A stretch of 64,000 nt of DNA from Akanthomyces muscarius (GCF_028009165.1 NC_079242.1:4898001-4962000); one strand, 5' to 3'. Positions 31,869 to 44,121 are shown, counted from the stretch's first letter. The notes: generated by a model not told the origin, from the letters alone. Numbers and translations are program-made.

Positions 31869-32206
31869 TTGCAAGACTTTCTTTTTTTGCACTTTGTCAC
31901 ATTTATCTCGACAAGCTACTTGATATTTTTTTGGCCGTGACATGTATCAATTTCTTCCTTTACTGCATTATTGTATTTCTTTATTCCATGTTTCTCTTTT
32001 TTCCATAAATTAGCTGTATGGTATGTGCATCACATTTACAGTCGAACAGTGGTAGTTTCAAAAGTTTCTCTGTTAAGATGTACAAGTTGTGTAAAAAGAC
32101 TTAAAAAGAAAAAGACGCCAGCTTCTTGTTGCAATCCAAGACTTTGATCCAAAATAAACGCCGTACCAATGATATACAACCACCAACCTTGCCACACAGG
32201 AAACTT
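31869..32206. other. A/T-rich spacer after tRNA
   Basis: Includes the Pol III T-run terminator (31882-31888) and the 3' flank of the minus-strand glycosyltransferase gene. Nothing else seen. Confidence 0.4.
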
Positions 32207-33960
32207 TCATCGCAGGCCCTCGTCCTCGTCCCCTCCCTCTCCGTCGTTTGGTTTTGCCAGCTCCAAGCCAAACTTCTTGAGCATCTCCTCCTTTGCCTGC
32301 TCATTCATCTCCATCTGCTTGCGCTGCTTCTCCATCTCGTCCGGGCACCACTTGCCGACGCAGACGGGCGTCACCCACTCGGTGCCCTCGTCGCACTGGC
32401 CGTGCTCCTCGATCCATCTGTTGATGCCGTCGACGAACCAGCCGCTGGTGGCGTCGTCCTCCTTCTTGGCGCTCACGGGGTAGCCGAGGCGGAAGCTGTC
32501 GCTGGTGCAGCACTTGCCGTCGCGGTAGCGCCAGCTGAAGCAGCTGCGGTCCCTGGCGACGCTGGCGCCGCGCTCCGTCGACGACTGGCGGCGGTACCGC
32601 TGCTGCAGGTACCAGTCGCGCTCGTCGTCGGTGCGGAGCTTCTCGTACGCCTCGGCGTCGACGGCGAGGCCCTCGGCGAGGCAGACGCGCGCGCAAGCCT
32701 CGGCCGACTCGTGCGCGTGCTTCTCGACGACGCCGCGCCCGTCCTCGGGCGTCTCGAAGCAGCGCTGCTCGGCCAGGTTGTTCCACTGCGGCCGGCGCGG
32801 GACCAGGTTGGGCCCGACAAAGGCGTGGTAGACGTCGCGGATCTGCAGCGGGTCCGCCTTGGTGCGCGTCTGCTCGTACTGCCACACGCCGCTAATCTCC
32901 TCCGAGTTCATGTGGTGCAGCGTGAAGAGCGGCTGGCACCAGTCCCGCGGGCTGAAGGGCAGCGTGTTGGGCTTCTCGCCGTTGAACATGGGCGAGGCCC
33001 GCAGCACGGACACGTTGAGCTTGTCGATGACGTCGGCGAGCAGCGCGTCGCCGCAGCAGGTGTGCATGGCCATTTCGTTCAGCACCTTTGCCGGAATCTG
33101 CTTGACGTGCTCGGCGAGCCGCTCGAGCAGGACACCGGAGATGGCGTAGCCGGTGCCTCCATGGGCAAAAGGTAGATTGTTTAAGAATGCGATGCCGCCG
33201 ACGTAGACATCATCGGTCGCATCCATCTTGGTGTTGAGCCATTCGATGAGGTTGGCCCAGACAACGTAGGTGTCGGCCTCGACAAAGACGTACCACTTCA
33301 TGCTGGGACGCATCTCCCACGTGCGCAGCACCATGTTGAGAAACTTGTACTTGTCGAGATCCCAACCTCCGGGCATGCCGGTGGTGCACTCTTTTTGCGA
33401 AATGGGACAGTCTTGCTGGGCCTGGTAGAGGAGGAACTCGGCACGGTCGCTGCTCAGGATGTCTTCGACGCGGTCCAGCACATTGTAAATGTGATATTTG
33501 CCGATTTGTTGTTCCTGTGTTTGACTGTTAGCGGCCATCTACGAAAGAGACTGTGACTTTATCATACCAAGTCGGAAAAGAGCAAAAAGTCGGGGATGCA
33601 TTGCAGGCTGGTGAGCAGCTGGGTGGGCATCTTGTCAAACGATTCGGTGGCGCCCGTCTTCATCACGACCATGACGTCCTCTGTGCTCGGAAAGCCCTGG
33701 CAGGGCTGGCTAAAGTTCCAGTGCGGGTGGACGGCGGCCTCGGTGCCATTTTGGTAGAGCGTGTTGTTGTAGACGCCGGGCTCAAAGTAGTTGGCAATGT
33801 GGTCGTAGATGTAGTGAGGGTAGTAGCCCGGGTCGGGCAACACCGAGAGTCTGTAAAACGAAAAGAAGAAACATGTGCCGATAAAGGACAGCACAATCGT
33901 CCGGACGCTGCGAGGCGGAAATGCCGGCGCCAAGAAGCGCGTCGGCTCGTGGACGCCCAT
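32207..33960 (-). CDS. GT31/Fringe-like glycosyltransferase with Apple/PAN-like tail
   Basis: Two exons, 33960-33568 and 33514-32207, give 566 residues. A short cytoplasmic tail and one membrane anchor (TIVLSFIGTCFFFSFYRL, about residues 21-38) make it a type II protein, presumably of the Golgi. The luminal part shows VMVVMKTGATESFDKMPTQL, then MKWYVFVEADTYVVWANL with the acidic metal-binding motif (E-A-D), then GGTGYAISG. This is the layout of family 31 beta-1,3-glycosyltransferases related to C1GalT and Fringe. Residues after about 430 contain ESAEACARVCLAEG and CFSWRYRDGKCCTSDSFRLG, a disulfide-rich Apple/PAN-like pattern. The C-terminus is charged. Donor and acceptor sugars are unknown. 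Confidence 0.82.
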
Positions 33961-36197
33961 GTCTGTAGTAGACCTGGTGATGGTGTGTAAATGGTGTTCT
34001 TTTTGGCGCGGGTCAACGCATAAGAAGGGAAAGCGGGCGACAAAGAACGTAGTGTTGTTATCCAAAAAAGAAAGAAGATGAGCAAAGCCGTAGAAAAAAA
34101 AAGAGGAAAATAGAGTAATAGGACTTTTGGTTCTGAGGGAGAGTTTTCGTGGGGGGACTGCCGTTCGCGGGTATGCCGTTTTACAACTCGAATGAAACCT
34201 AAATCCGGGCTTGGCGAGCGTTGAGCATCCGGTGGGCGATGACCAAAAATAAAATAAAAAAGGGTAGTGCCTGACTACTCGGTCCCTGTTACCGGGGAGG
34301 ATGGAATCGAAAACATGTGGCAAAAAAAAAAGAAAAGGAATTGTATTTGACTCTCTTGGTGAGGAAGGAGCCGAGAAAGATATGGGCAAAGAGGACTCGT
34401 GAGCGACGACGGGACAACGGCACGAAACGGGTGCACCAGCGTTTATCTATCGACTACCGACTACGCAAGCACCGACACTGAATGCCATGTGCACAAACAC
34501 TATCAGCTTTCCAAAAATATATATGGGGAATTGTTGCTGCGCGAGTCTAAATATGTGCGGAAATGGTCCATTGTTTATGAGCATCGACAGCCCGCCTCAG
34601 CAGACATTGACTCAATCCGGCAAGCCACTGACGGGGGGTGTGTGGGCGGCAAGATGCTGATGGTGACATTTGGTGGGTATGTAGGGGGCGGATCATGATA
34701 GCACGGCGTCCTATGGTGTGCACGGCTGAGCCGGGGGAGCCTCAACTGGCAAGGGACGAGGCCAAGTTGTCGAGATGCCAAGGGAGTGTTATGGAGAAGA
34801 ACGAGTGTACGTGACGGAATGGCCGGACATGGTTGGTCGGGGAGGCTCTCGGTTGGAATGTTCAAGTATAGAATAGATGTGCGGCGCCGATTCCTGCTCC
34901 CGAACCAAGGGTTTGCCGTCAGTACGTGTCGAGTTATTAGCAAGCATACCAAGGGGAGAAAAGAGGGACAAGACAGGAAGATGAGCATGAAAATCAACAA
35001 GGTTGAAACAGGGCAAAGCTGGCCAGCTGCTGGGACTGGATGAAGATTGTTGGATCAGAATAGTGGACTACATGTGGTTCAAAAGGGGGGACTGCTAAAG
35101 GTAGTTTCTCCAACTTTGTCCATCACCACGTAAAGCAAATGTCGTCTAGAGGATGCATTGAAACATGGAGCGCAACTCTCTTTCCTGCTGCTGCTGCTGC
35201 TGCTGCGTAAAGGGCCGCGTAACGACGCCCGTTTCGACGGATCAAGCGGCGTTGGCAGGCAAAGCCACCATTTTTTTTTATAGGTTCAACGTTGGCAGAA
35301 TAAAACGCCACGACAACATTTAGCCTAAACGTGATGGCGCAAACTGTAAAAAAAAAAAATCAGTGGTTCGGCGGGTTGTGGGCTGCTGCTACTGAGGTCG
35401 GCGCGCCGATCACCAACCAAGTGGGCTCGTTCCGTGGCGAGCAGCTGCTGATGACGACGCGCGCTGGGCTTGCTTCCGAGTTGATCAGGAGAAAGGCCCA
35501 GCATTGTGCGACATTTCCCCCTCCCGGGCGCACGTTGGCCCTGTGCCTGGCGGCTATTGAGTTGTTAAAATCACGACCTGCATCGCTACTCGGATCGACA
35601 GCTCATCTTTCCCTCCCCTTGTACTCAAGGGGTTGCCTTTCTCCCAAACTAGTCTTTTTGGCAATCCACCAGTGGCCAGCCCAATGTTTCTGAAAAGAAC
35701 CCTTTTCGCTGCAGGCTGCCCAAATGCCGTTTATAGCCAAGCTGTAAACTCAAACTCTGGAACTGGTTTGAACATGGTCTGGAACCCCCAGACTCATGCC
35801 GCAGCAGCGTTTTTCGCCCTTTGCTTTCGCTCTATTCGTAAAAGTCTGGCCACACGGCTCATTTACGTTTAGCGTACTGGTAACAGCATAGTTCCAGGGT
35901 CAACTCGCTAGTCTATTTCCGGTGCAGTCATCTTGGGAGATAAGCCTTTGGGCTTGCGTTAGCGGCCGCTAGCCAAGACCTCGACTTTGCGTTACACGTC
36001 GAGGGAATTCCACGCGGGCGGCTGCACTAGCCCGTCCAGTGTCTCATCGGCCCTGCCCATCCAGCAATGTTTCGTGTCCAAAATTGGTTCTTTGCTGTTG
36101 CTTCTGGTGGAGGAAAATCTTCAAGCAGATTCTCGAGCCCGATATGCTGCATCCATGTATTCAATATAAAACTACTAGTCTAAAAATTTGGGTATAT
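33961..36197. other. 2.2 kb intergenic region
   Basis: Upstream region of the glycosyltransferase gene and 3' flank of the ceramidase gene. It contains a (CTG)7 run at 35185-35205. ORFs here are short and noise-like. Confidence 0.45.
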
Positions 36198-38632
36198 CTA
36201 TCCAATGTGAAATGTCGAGCTCGCGCCGTCAAACGCCGTAATCTTGCCCCAAAACGCCTTGGCATCGCCATAGTATCGCAGCCTGTATTCGCCGTCCCGT
36301 GCCCAGTCCTCCACCTCCCACTCCAGCGTCACCTCGCTCGTGCCCCGGAGGCCCGACAGTCGCTTCCAGCGGAACACGAGCGCCCAGTCCGAGTCGTCGC
36401 GCACCGTCGTCCACAGTTCCTGTCCCGGCGCGCGGTGCTCGACGGCCGCGTACGTCTGCTCGAGACGCAGGTTGTTGCGCGGGTTGGCCCCGACGAAGCG
36501 CGCCGTGACCGTCTCGCCGCGGCGGAAGCGCGCCTTGGCCACGTCCTCGCTGACGCTGCCGTACGGGCCCGACCACGTCCGGTCGTACACGACGCCGGTG
36601 ATGAAGCTCAGGGCCTTGCGGCTGTTGTCCGGCGGCAGTCGGCGCACCTTGCGGCCGGTGCGAGACGTCGCGTGTGTCGCCTTGAGGTAGTGCAACGTCT
36701 CCAGCGTTCTGTTGACGTATGCCGCCAACGTATGCGCCCCGTACAACGTCGAGGCACCCTCGTAACGTTGGATCCTATTTGATTAGCTGGGCCATTGGCA
36801 ATACTCTCATGGACTGCTTACTTGTACTCTTGCTCCGTAGTAATGTAATGAGTGTAGCTGTTGCTGGGAGCACCAATCACCACAATCGGCTCCTGACCAG
36901 CCAAGTCTTCCTTCATCTGCTCCTTGCTCTGCGAAGCCACAGCTTCTTTCCAGCGTCTTCCGGCCATGGTCGTGGCTTCGCCCGGGCTGACGACAATGAG
37001 TAGCTGGCCGACGCGGAACGTCTGGACATCTACAATGTTTGGTGTCCATTCATACGGGCGCCCAACCTCGCCCACATCCAAAATGATGGGCTTGGGATAC
37101 TGACAATCCATCTGTTCCTGGCTGGGAGGCTTGAGCAGCCAGCGAACAACTCGCCAGACGGGAGACGAATTCGTCATGTTGCTGCCGTGCTGAATGAGGT
37201 CAAAATGCCCGGGCTCGTCGCTCGTTCCGCCTCCAAATGAGTAGCCCAACGCTGCAGGACAAGTCCGAGCCGTAGTGCCATTGGGAAGCAGGAATTCATA
37301 CCCAGCCATGTCGTGAAACTCATGAATTGCCTTGACTCCCACGCCTCTCACGTTATTCTCATTTTCGTTGAGCTCCTTGTACACGCTCATAGCGCCCTCA
37401 GCTTGCAAGCGGGCAATCTCGAAGCAAGATGATGCTCCCCTGTCGTTTTTGAGGAAAAAAGGCCCACGACTGCGGCAGGATCCCGGTCGTCCATCGCTGC
37501 AGCTACTAGTCTTCCAGTCGCAAGGCTCGCCCGTGTCTTCACAGTATGCGCCGAGCACATTCGGGCTTGCATCTCCCATGTTGGCTTGTGAGAAGCCAGC
37601 GACAAAGTCGTCCGTCTCGCCGCTTCCGCCACGAACTTGACGCTCAAACAGATCTGCTGCAAGCCCCTTGTTGTCGCCAGTGATCAAAGTATTGTTGGCC
37701 TGCATCGATGTGCCGTGTGTGGGGAACCAAGTCAGCACGCCGATGTTTTTGCCATCAACCTCTCTCTGGAACTTGAGAACCGTAATCTCCTTTTCGACAG
37801 AGCCGTCGTCTTCGACGCTAAAGTTGTAGCGCGCACGCTCCTCCTCGGGATTTGCATAGTAAGAAAATAGACTGCGGTTGATGTTGGCGCCGAAAATCTT
37901 GGTCCTTCCGATGCTGAGAGTTCCCGCAGCAAGGCTTTCATGAGCGCGCTGGATAGAGAGCAGACAGCCATCCACAATGGCCCGGTAGCTCTGCTTGTCA
38001 AAACCCTTGCTCGTGATTTGCGGCAGGAGATAATTCAGCCAAGCGCCCGGACCAGAATGAGAGTGCGTGGCGGTGACTGCCAGGTTGTCGTGGTTGTACA
38101 TGGAATATGCTGGGCCGAGCTTTTGCAGACCTTTGAGAATGCCAAATCGGACAGCAGTATCGCCAGACTGGGTATCAAGAACGAGGTAAACAAAACGATC
38201 CTTGGGATTATCGAGGTCGCCCACGATGAAAGCACGCGAATAAAGGCGCTGGCGCACACCACTTCCGATTTGATTAGCGTCTGCGTAGCCCATCATGTTG
38301 AGCTCGACGACGGGGCCGGTAATGTCGGCCTTGCCAGCGCCCAGCAGATAGCGATCCGTCTCATGAGGCACAGGCAGGCCGGAGTGAGGCTCATCCGTGT
38401 CCTCAAACTCATAGACGCCCCAGTCTCCCAGGCGCGACCAGGGACGCAAGTCGGTGGAAGTGCCAAACAGGCGCAGCGTGGCGATGACGCATGCAACGGC
38501 CAGGACGAGAGAGATGATGCAGTTACCGCATAGCGAAGACCGCGACCTGCGCTGCTTCACTGACGGCTTCTGAGGCTTTTTGAGGATGCTCTTGCCAGGC
38601 AGAGGCTTGCTGGCCTTGTCCGGCGATGCCAT
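36198..38632 (-). CDS. Neutral ceramidase
   Basis: Hydrolyses ceramide to sphingoid base and fatty acid (EC 3.5.1.23 family). Two exons, 38632-36822 and 36774-36198, give 795 residues, a typical length. Instead of a cleaved signal peptide there is a basic N-tail and one membrane span (about residues 37-56), so a type II membrane form is likely. The catalytic domain begins at YLLGAGKADITGPVVELNMM. The metal-binding block is ATHSHSGPGAW (His 190 and 192), THGTSM holds His 306, and NMGDASPN (351-358) carries the likely catalytic Ser 356. The C-terminal immunoglobulin-like domain follows intron 1 and includes FVGANPRNNLRLEQTY. It is divergent from the SIS-domain gene. Confidence 0.93.
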
Positions 38633-40106
38633 GGTGATATTTCAGAGGTGCCGGTGCTGCCGCCGTTAAAGTGTATCGGCGAGATCGGCGCAGCGGTGGC
38701 GGCGGCCAGGAAGCAACAGAGGTGAATGTAGGCGAATATAAAGCAGAATATCAGACCAGCTGCAAACTCGTGCAAATTATACGTGGTATTTCCGTGCGTG
38801 CCGAGTCTGACGTTGCCACGGCCCATGCAAGGGCAGTGTCGTGTTTGAAGTACGAGGCCCAGCGGCGTCAGCCTGGATGCGGCACTGGCGCCGCGCCAGC
38901 TGGCGCTTTGGTGGGGGCCGTTTACAGTGCCGTTGGCAGCTCAGTGGCTGCAGGCTAACAAGCAGGCTGCAGCAAACATTAAGCCTCGAAAATCATCGCG
39001 AAACGTGTCAATATCGACGAGCGCTACATGTGAGCCAACAGCCGTTTAGTCAGCCTCGAAGCTGGTCAACACGCCGCGCAGGCGGCCGCCCATCATTGAC
39101 CAAACAGGCACCGTCTACCAGCATTCAGTGGACCCAGCCTCGCAGACGGGGTCGGCCGTCGGTGCTGACTTGAATCTGGCAGCGACATCAGGAATCCGAG
39201 TAGGTAAGCCATTATCGAACCCGCGTTTTGAAGATTAAGCGCTTCGGAGTACAGCCGGCGCAGCAGCCCAGCCAACCCAGCCCACCAAACCAGCCCAGCT
39301 GAACAAGTGGCCCGGCCCGCTGCCACACAATGTGAAACGACCGAGGAAACAGCTCGGGGAGGCTCGAGTCCGGTTACAAATCATCCAGCAAGCTTATCAG
39401 GCTATCTGTTGGAGCTCCCACGCGATCTCTCCATGCAGAGCCAATGGCCGGCATCGACCCTGTCACGCATCCCTCGCCAGTCACCACTTTCAAGCACGTC
39501 ACCGCCAGGCTCCGCCGACAAGCTATCTATGTAGTGTCCACCACCACGGCTCGGCTGGGCATAGCGCTGGTCGGCGTTGCGCGTTGACTAATAGTAGCTG
39601 CAGATTTCGCCTTTTGATCCGCAGACCGAACATCGAGAATGCCATTTGATCTGGGCAGTGCAGCACGATTTCTGGTCATCGCCCAGCTGCGCTACGCTAA
39701 AGCTGCACCAATTACCCTCGCTTGGCCCGAACCGAACTTGATTCCACACATCTTGCATTTTCACGAAGACGGAAAACACACCTGCATACCGCTCCGCGAT
39801 TGGCACAAGCCAGCATCGATATCAGGATCAAATGTGGTGGGGTATCACAATGCGCCCGACCTTTCCGTACTAGCTCTGTCATCCATTACGACATATTCAA
39901 CTCAATTCTACCTCTACAAAAGATTTACTCTTTTCTCATTTTATTGCATTGCACAGTTGTCTGTTGCGTCGCGTCAATTGAGCAATTTTTTTCGCCGTCC
40001 CGGATCTGTCCTCGGAGCTCCGCCGCGGGGCGCAGCGAAAACTGGAAACACCATAACGGTACACCGTGATAACCGATAACAAGCGACAATAAAAAAACAA
40101 GACAAG
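38633..40106. promoter_or_regulatory. Divergent promoter between ceramidase and SIS-domain genes
   Basis: 1.5 kb without coding exons. CCCAGCC-type repeats occur near 39257-39300. Close to the SIS-domain gene lie two CGG-N4-CCG elements (40013-40022 and 40057-40066). Confidence 0.45.
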
Positions 40107-41528
40107 ATGGGAGAGACGAGAAAGGTCGAGCACCGCCCTATACAGACCAGTGCTGTCATTGTTCTCAACGGCTCACAGCGCCCAATCACCCGGCCTCCGT
40201 CACCGCCGACTCCGTCCGTGATTCCCGCCGATAGCACGGTACCATGCCAGGAACCACCCGAGGCTTTTCAGCTAGCAGGACAGCACAACCAATATAGACC
40301 AAATACACCATATACAGCATCACAGAGCCCTCAGAATTCAGGACAATATGTGCCGCCAGAAGACGAGCGGAAAAAGGAGGTGCGCTTGCGCGACGGCCTG
40401 CATGTGATGAACACAGAAGCGCTCGCGCTCGCCAACCTAGCGCAGCTGTACGAGACGGACGCATTTGCACGGAACGGATTTCACAAGGCCGTGGAAGCCA
40501 TCACGCGGCAAGCTGTGACCAAGAGCAAGCTGGTCATTATCGGCGTCGGCAAGTCGGGCCTGATTGGCAAGAAGCTCGTCGCGACGTTTCAGAGCCTGGC
40601 CGTCCGCACCGTCTTTCTGCACCCGACCGAGGCCCTCCACGGCGACCTGGGCATCGTCGGCCCCGACGACACGCTCCTCTTCATCACCTACTCGGGCTCG
40701 ACGCAGGAGCTGCTGGCCGTGCTCCCGCACCTGGACGAATCGCTGCCGACGATCCTCATGACATCGCACACGCGGCCCGATGCGTGCGAGTTCATCAAGC
40801 GCCGGCCCGGCACCATTCTCCTGCCGGCGCCCGTCCACGAGCCGGAGCGGACGTCGTTCGGGGTGTCCGCGCCGACGACGTCCACCACGGCCGCCCTCGC
40901 CCTCGGTGACGCGCTGGCCATGACGGCCGCGCACGAGCTGCACCCCGACCTCGCCGGCGCCTTTGCCAAGAACCACCCCGGCGGCGCCATCGGCGTCGCA
41001 GCGGCAGCAGCGTCGGCGTCGGCCAAAAAGGTCTTTGTCCGCCCGCCGCAGGCCGTCACCCTCCGCCAGATTGCCGTCGGCTGGGACAACGTCCATGACG
41101 CCAGCCACCTGCGCGCCGAAAGCCCGGCGGCAAGCCTGCTCCGCGCCGGCTATGCCTCCAAGTACGGCTGGGTGCGCGTCGGCGAGGATGTGGCCTGCCC
41201 GAGCCAGCTGCGCGGCCTGCGCGAGGACCAACTCCTGCAGCCGCTCGGCGTCCTGCGCGGCGGCGGCTTGCTGGTGTCGTGCCACGACCTGCTGGCCATG
41301 TCGGCCGAGACGACGGTGCGGCAGGCGCGCGATATTCTGCGCGGGACGACCCGCAGCGACAGCGATGACGAGGGCGGCGTCGCTGGAGATGTGGTCGTGG
41401 CTAGCAGCAGCAACCTCGCAGGGCTGGGTGACGACAGCCCGCCCGGCGCGTCGGTGATTGCGGTGACGGAGAACGGGCGCATCTGCGGTGTGCTCGAAGT
41501 GGCACAGGTGCTGGAACACCAGGAGTAG
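40107..41528 (+). CDS. SIS-domain sugar-phosphate isomerase, KdsD/GutQ-like
   Basis: Single exon of 473 residues. A proline-rich disordered N-terminus (about 90 residues) precedes a SIS domain with the hallmarks of bacterial arabinose-5-phosphate isomerases: VIIGVGKSGLIGKK (143-156, with the Lys of GKSG), HPTEALHGDLG (172-182), YSGSTQE (195-201), APTTSTTAALALGDALA (255-271) and NHPGGAIG (289-296, with the conserved His). Bacterial KdsD interconverts ribulose-5-P and arabinose-5-P for KDO synthesis. The paired CBS domains usual there are degenerate: only SVIAVTENGRICGVLEVAQV near the end looks CBS-like. The fungal substrate is uncertain, because ascomycetes are not known to make KDO lipopolysaccharide. 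The start is the first ATG after a T-rich leader. Confidence 0.82.
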   Translation: MGETRKVEHRPIQTSAVIVLNGSQRPITRPPSPPTPSVIPADSTVPCQEPPEAFQLAGQHNQYRPNTPYTASQSPQNSGQYVPPEDERKKEVRLRDGLHVMNTEALALANLAQLYETDAFARNGFHKAVEAITRQAVTKSKLVIIGVGKSGLIGKKLVATFQSLAVRTVFLHPTEALHGDLGIVGPDDTLLFITYSGSTQELLAVLPHLDESLPTILMTSHTRPDACEFIKRRPGTILLPAPVHEPERTSFGVSAPTTSTTAALALGDALAMTAAHELHPDLAGAFAKNHPGGAIGVAAAAASASAKKVFVRPPQAVTLRQIAVGWDNVHDASHLRAESPAASLLRAGYASKYGWVRVGEDVACPSQLRGLREDQLLQPLGVLRGGGLLVSCHDLLAMSAETTVRQARDILRGTTRSDSDDEGGVAGDVVVASSSNLAGLGDDSPPGASVIAVTENGRICGVLEVAQVLEHQE

Positions 41529-42054
41529 AGCTTGGCTCCTTTTAAAAAAAAAATGGCGTTGTTGGTCGGCGAGGAGGAATATGCCGACGGCAGCTCGCTA
41601 CGGCGCATTATTGGCTTGAGTACGGGCACCCTCCCCTTTTTCTACATATATATATTTCGAGCATCCACATGTTGCATTTTAGCGATTATCGGATTTTTTG
41701 TTTGTTTTGTTTGCGGATTATATACATTCCTGGGTTACATTCGATGCCCAAGGCCCTACGCGGCCTGAATGAGAATAACAGGTGGCTTGACGTTTTTGAC
41801 GATTTCAAACGACGAAGAAAGAAAAGGAACCAGACGGTTTAGACCCTTTGACTATACTCTCCCCTTTTACTATGATAATTTGGGTCGGGTCGTAGGACTC
41901 TTTTAAAACTGCAACCACTTATGTGCGTGATTGGTTCAAAAGCCGGGTGCGCAGCCAACGGATTGACCCATCACCGCTGCAAGAGACGTGCACCCTTTTT
42001 TACTTTCATGATTAGTTGCCCTTTTATTCCACAGCCGTGCGTCGTAGAAATGAA
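41529..42054. other. Convergent 3' spacer
   Basis: A/T-rich sequence between converging genes; no gene seen. Confidence 0.4.
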
Positions 42055-44121
42055 TCAGACAGACAGGCTTGCTTCGCTCGGCGTTGGCAGCTCGATCCCA
42101 AGCCGCGCCAGCTCAGCACCCAGCTGACCCGCTAGCATGCGACGCACCTCGTGTCCCTCGTGCCCGCCGTCCGTCTGCAGAGCCTGGAGCAGAAAAGCCA
42201 GGCCGTCCTGGCTGTCCGCACTCTGCTCGACGGCGAAATCCTCCAGGAAGACGAGGGCGGCCACGTATGCCGCGTAGTCCTGGATCGGGTTCCGCACGCC
42301 GGCGAGGAGCCGCTCCGCGAGCCGAAAGACGGCGAGCGTCTCCGCGGCGGCGGCCCGCATGCGGCCGCGGCTCTGTCGCCGGTGGAACTCGCAGGCCAAG
42401 TCGCTGCTATCGCTGCGGGTCCGCTGGACGGCCGTCTTGTGCAGGCAGGCGGTGGCGGTGTGGATGAGGATGTTGGTGAAGACGGCCTCGTGACGGTGAG
42501 AGCTCTGCGGGAGCTGGAGATGCGGTGGCAGCCGGACCATGAGCGACATCAAGGCATTCTCCACGACACGGTGCTGTGTCCAGTACTCGTCGCTGGAAGG
42601 AGCAGCTCCAGCATCGACGTGTTGCGTCGATGAGTCTGTGACCTGGTAATAGAGGTGAGCTGCCAGGACGCGAGCTGCCAGGCTGGACTTGATGGCTTCA
42701 TGTCCTCGTAACATCTCTTGTAATGTTATCGGTTCTTCTTGCTGCCCACTTTCAAAGGCCTCTTCCGATGCAGGCAGTGGCGTATACATCTGTGCACAAG
42801 ATGTCAGGATAAATACACTTCACTGAACGACGTTGGCATTGGGCGTGTGCTTGCCTTTCGATCATCTATGGCCGCTGGCAGCCCCGACGTCGCCGAAGTC
42901 AGCCGATCGCATGTGTAAATGTTCCACCACGTCCTCCTCCGCTCCTCCAGCTCGATCCAGTCCTCGGCGGGCTTGCACTGCGAGTACAGATTGGGCGCGT
43001 GCTTGCTGTCGCGATCCAGCCCGTGCAGGTTGAGCATCTGCGCGTGGCGGATGCTCCGCCCCAGACTGACAAAGGCGCGCGAGAAAAAGACCCTCTGGGC
43101 CTCGAAATGCGAAATGAGAAACCAACACTGGGCATGGGCCACGCTGATTGTGTCGCTTGACTGTTTTCGTTTTCGAGAACTGTGTCAGTGTTGAGGAAGC
43201 CGCTATACATGGAGGCCAAACGGACCTTGAACTCATCTTGCTCAGCGAGGTGCCTTGCTCTCTCGTAGAGCGGCGTCTCGAGGCTGGCGAATTGGGCGTC
43301 GGTGGCGGCACCGAGGGCCATGATGATGTGTTGGAGACAGGAAGCGGGTTGGCGGGTGGTGGGTAGAGCCAAGGCGGCGAGATGGCGCGAGCGGTGCAGC
43401 ATAGGGGCGACGGGGTAGCAATTCTCAAAATACAGGATTGTACTAAGGGCACATTTTAGTAAAGCAAGCAGGCTGCCTGGGGAGAAGATACAAACAGCGT
43501 CTTTTGTACTTCAGATGATACAAGCTCATTCGGACTGAAGTTGCTGGTGCTTGGGCCGAGCGATGGTTGAGGTGTGTCCTCGTAAGACGTATCCGCATAG
43601 ATTCCAGTCGGGGTATCATGCTCTATTTCATCACGGACAGATTGCACTGAGATTGGGGTCTCGATTGGTTTCTCGACGGGAGACCGGTGCGTCGATGCGG
43701 GCGTGTCCAGGACATGCTGGTCTTGCTGAGGATGGCTCACTTCGTCATGGCTGGATGTTCTGATGCGGTCCTCGAGCTGCACTGTTCGTTCGAGATTATT
43801 TAGTAGTTGGCCGCGCTCTGTTTTGTCGCAATCGAGTATCTCATCTCGCAGTCACGTCTTGAACGTTGCTTGTCAGTGAGTGGGCTTACGTATTTTTAGC
43901 TCCAGATCTGCCACCCGCCGCCTCCCACCCTTGTGGGATTTTCGAGATGCGGGATATCGACACTCGTGGCCGAGAGCGACACAGCGGCGGCATTTTGTCA
44001 ATTGACGGTCGCACTTTTGCTTTCGTTCGCGACAAGACTCGCAGGACATGCGCGCAAGTGTCCTCGTCGTCGGGGTGGTGGGTTCTGGGGTCACCAGGTG
44101 GCCCAAAGGAGAGGCACTCAT
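42055..44121 (-). CDS. Zn2Cys6 transcription factor with fungal-specific middle homology region
   Basis: Five exons, 44121-43890, 43817-43496, 43442-43226, 43160-42855 and 42789-42055, give 603 residues. The DNA-binding domain is CESCRERKQKCDRQLTKCRRC (six cysteines, with C-x2-C-x6-C in the first half), followed by a basic linker and a leucine-rich coiled coil (LLNNLERTVQLEDRIR). The middle homology region runs from ILYFENCYPVAPML through YERARHLAEQDEFK, SVAHAQCWFLISHFE and WIELEERRRTWWNIYTCDR to PLPASEEAFE. Intron 4 (42854-42790) is GC-AG: donor AAG|GCAAGC, acceptor CACAG, needed to keep the frame. The exon 2 acceptor is uncertain; a 5'-extended alternative would add about nine residues. The start is ATG 44121, as the frame above it lacks an ATG. 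Targets are unknown. Confidence 0.85.

Noticed and set aside
35185..35205. (CTG)7 run considered as a functional element
   Set aside because: An ordinary short trinucleotide repeat in a spacer; no further structure.
40437..41519. 360-codon minus-strand ORF
   Set aside because: Antisense to the SIS-domain gene; composition explained by the reverse of its codons.
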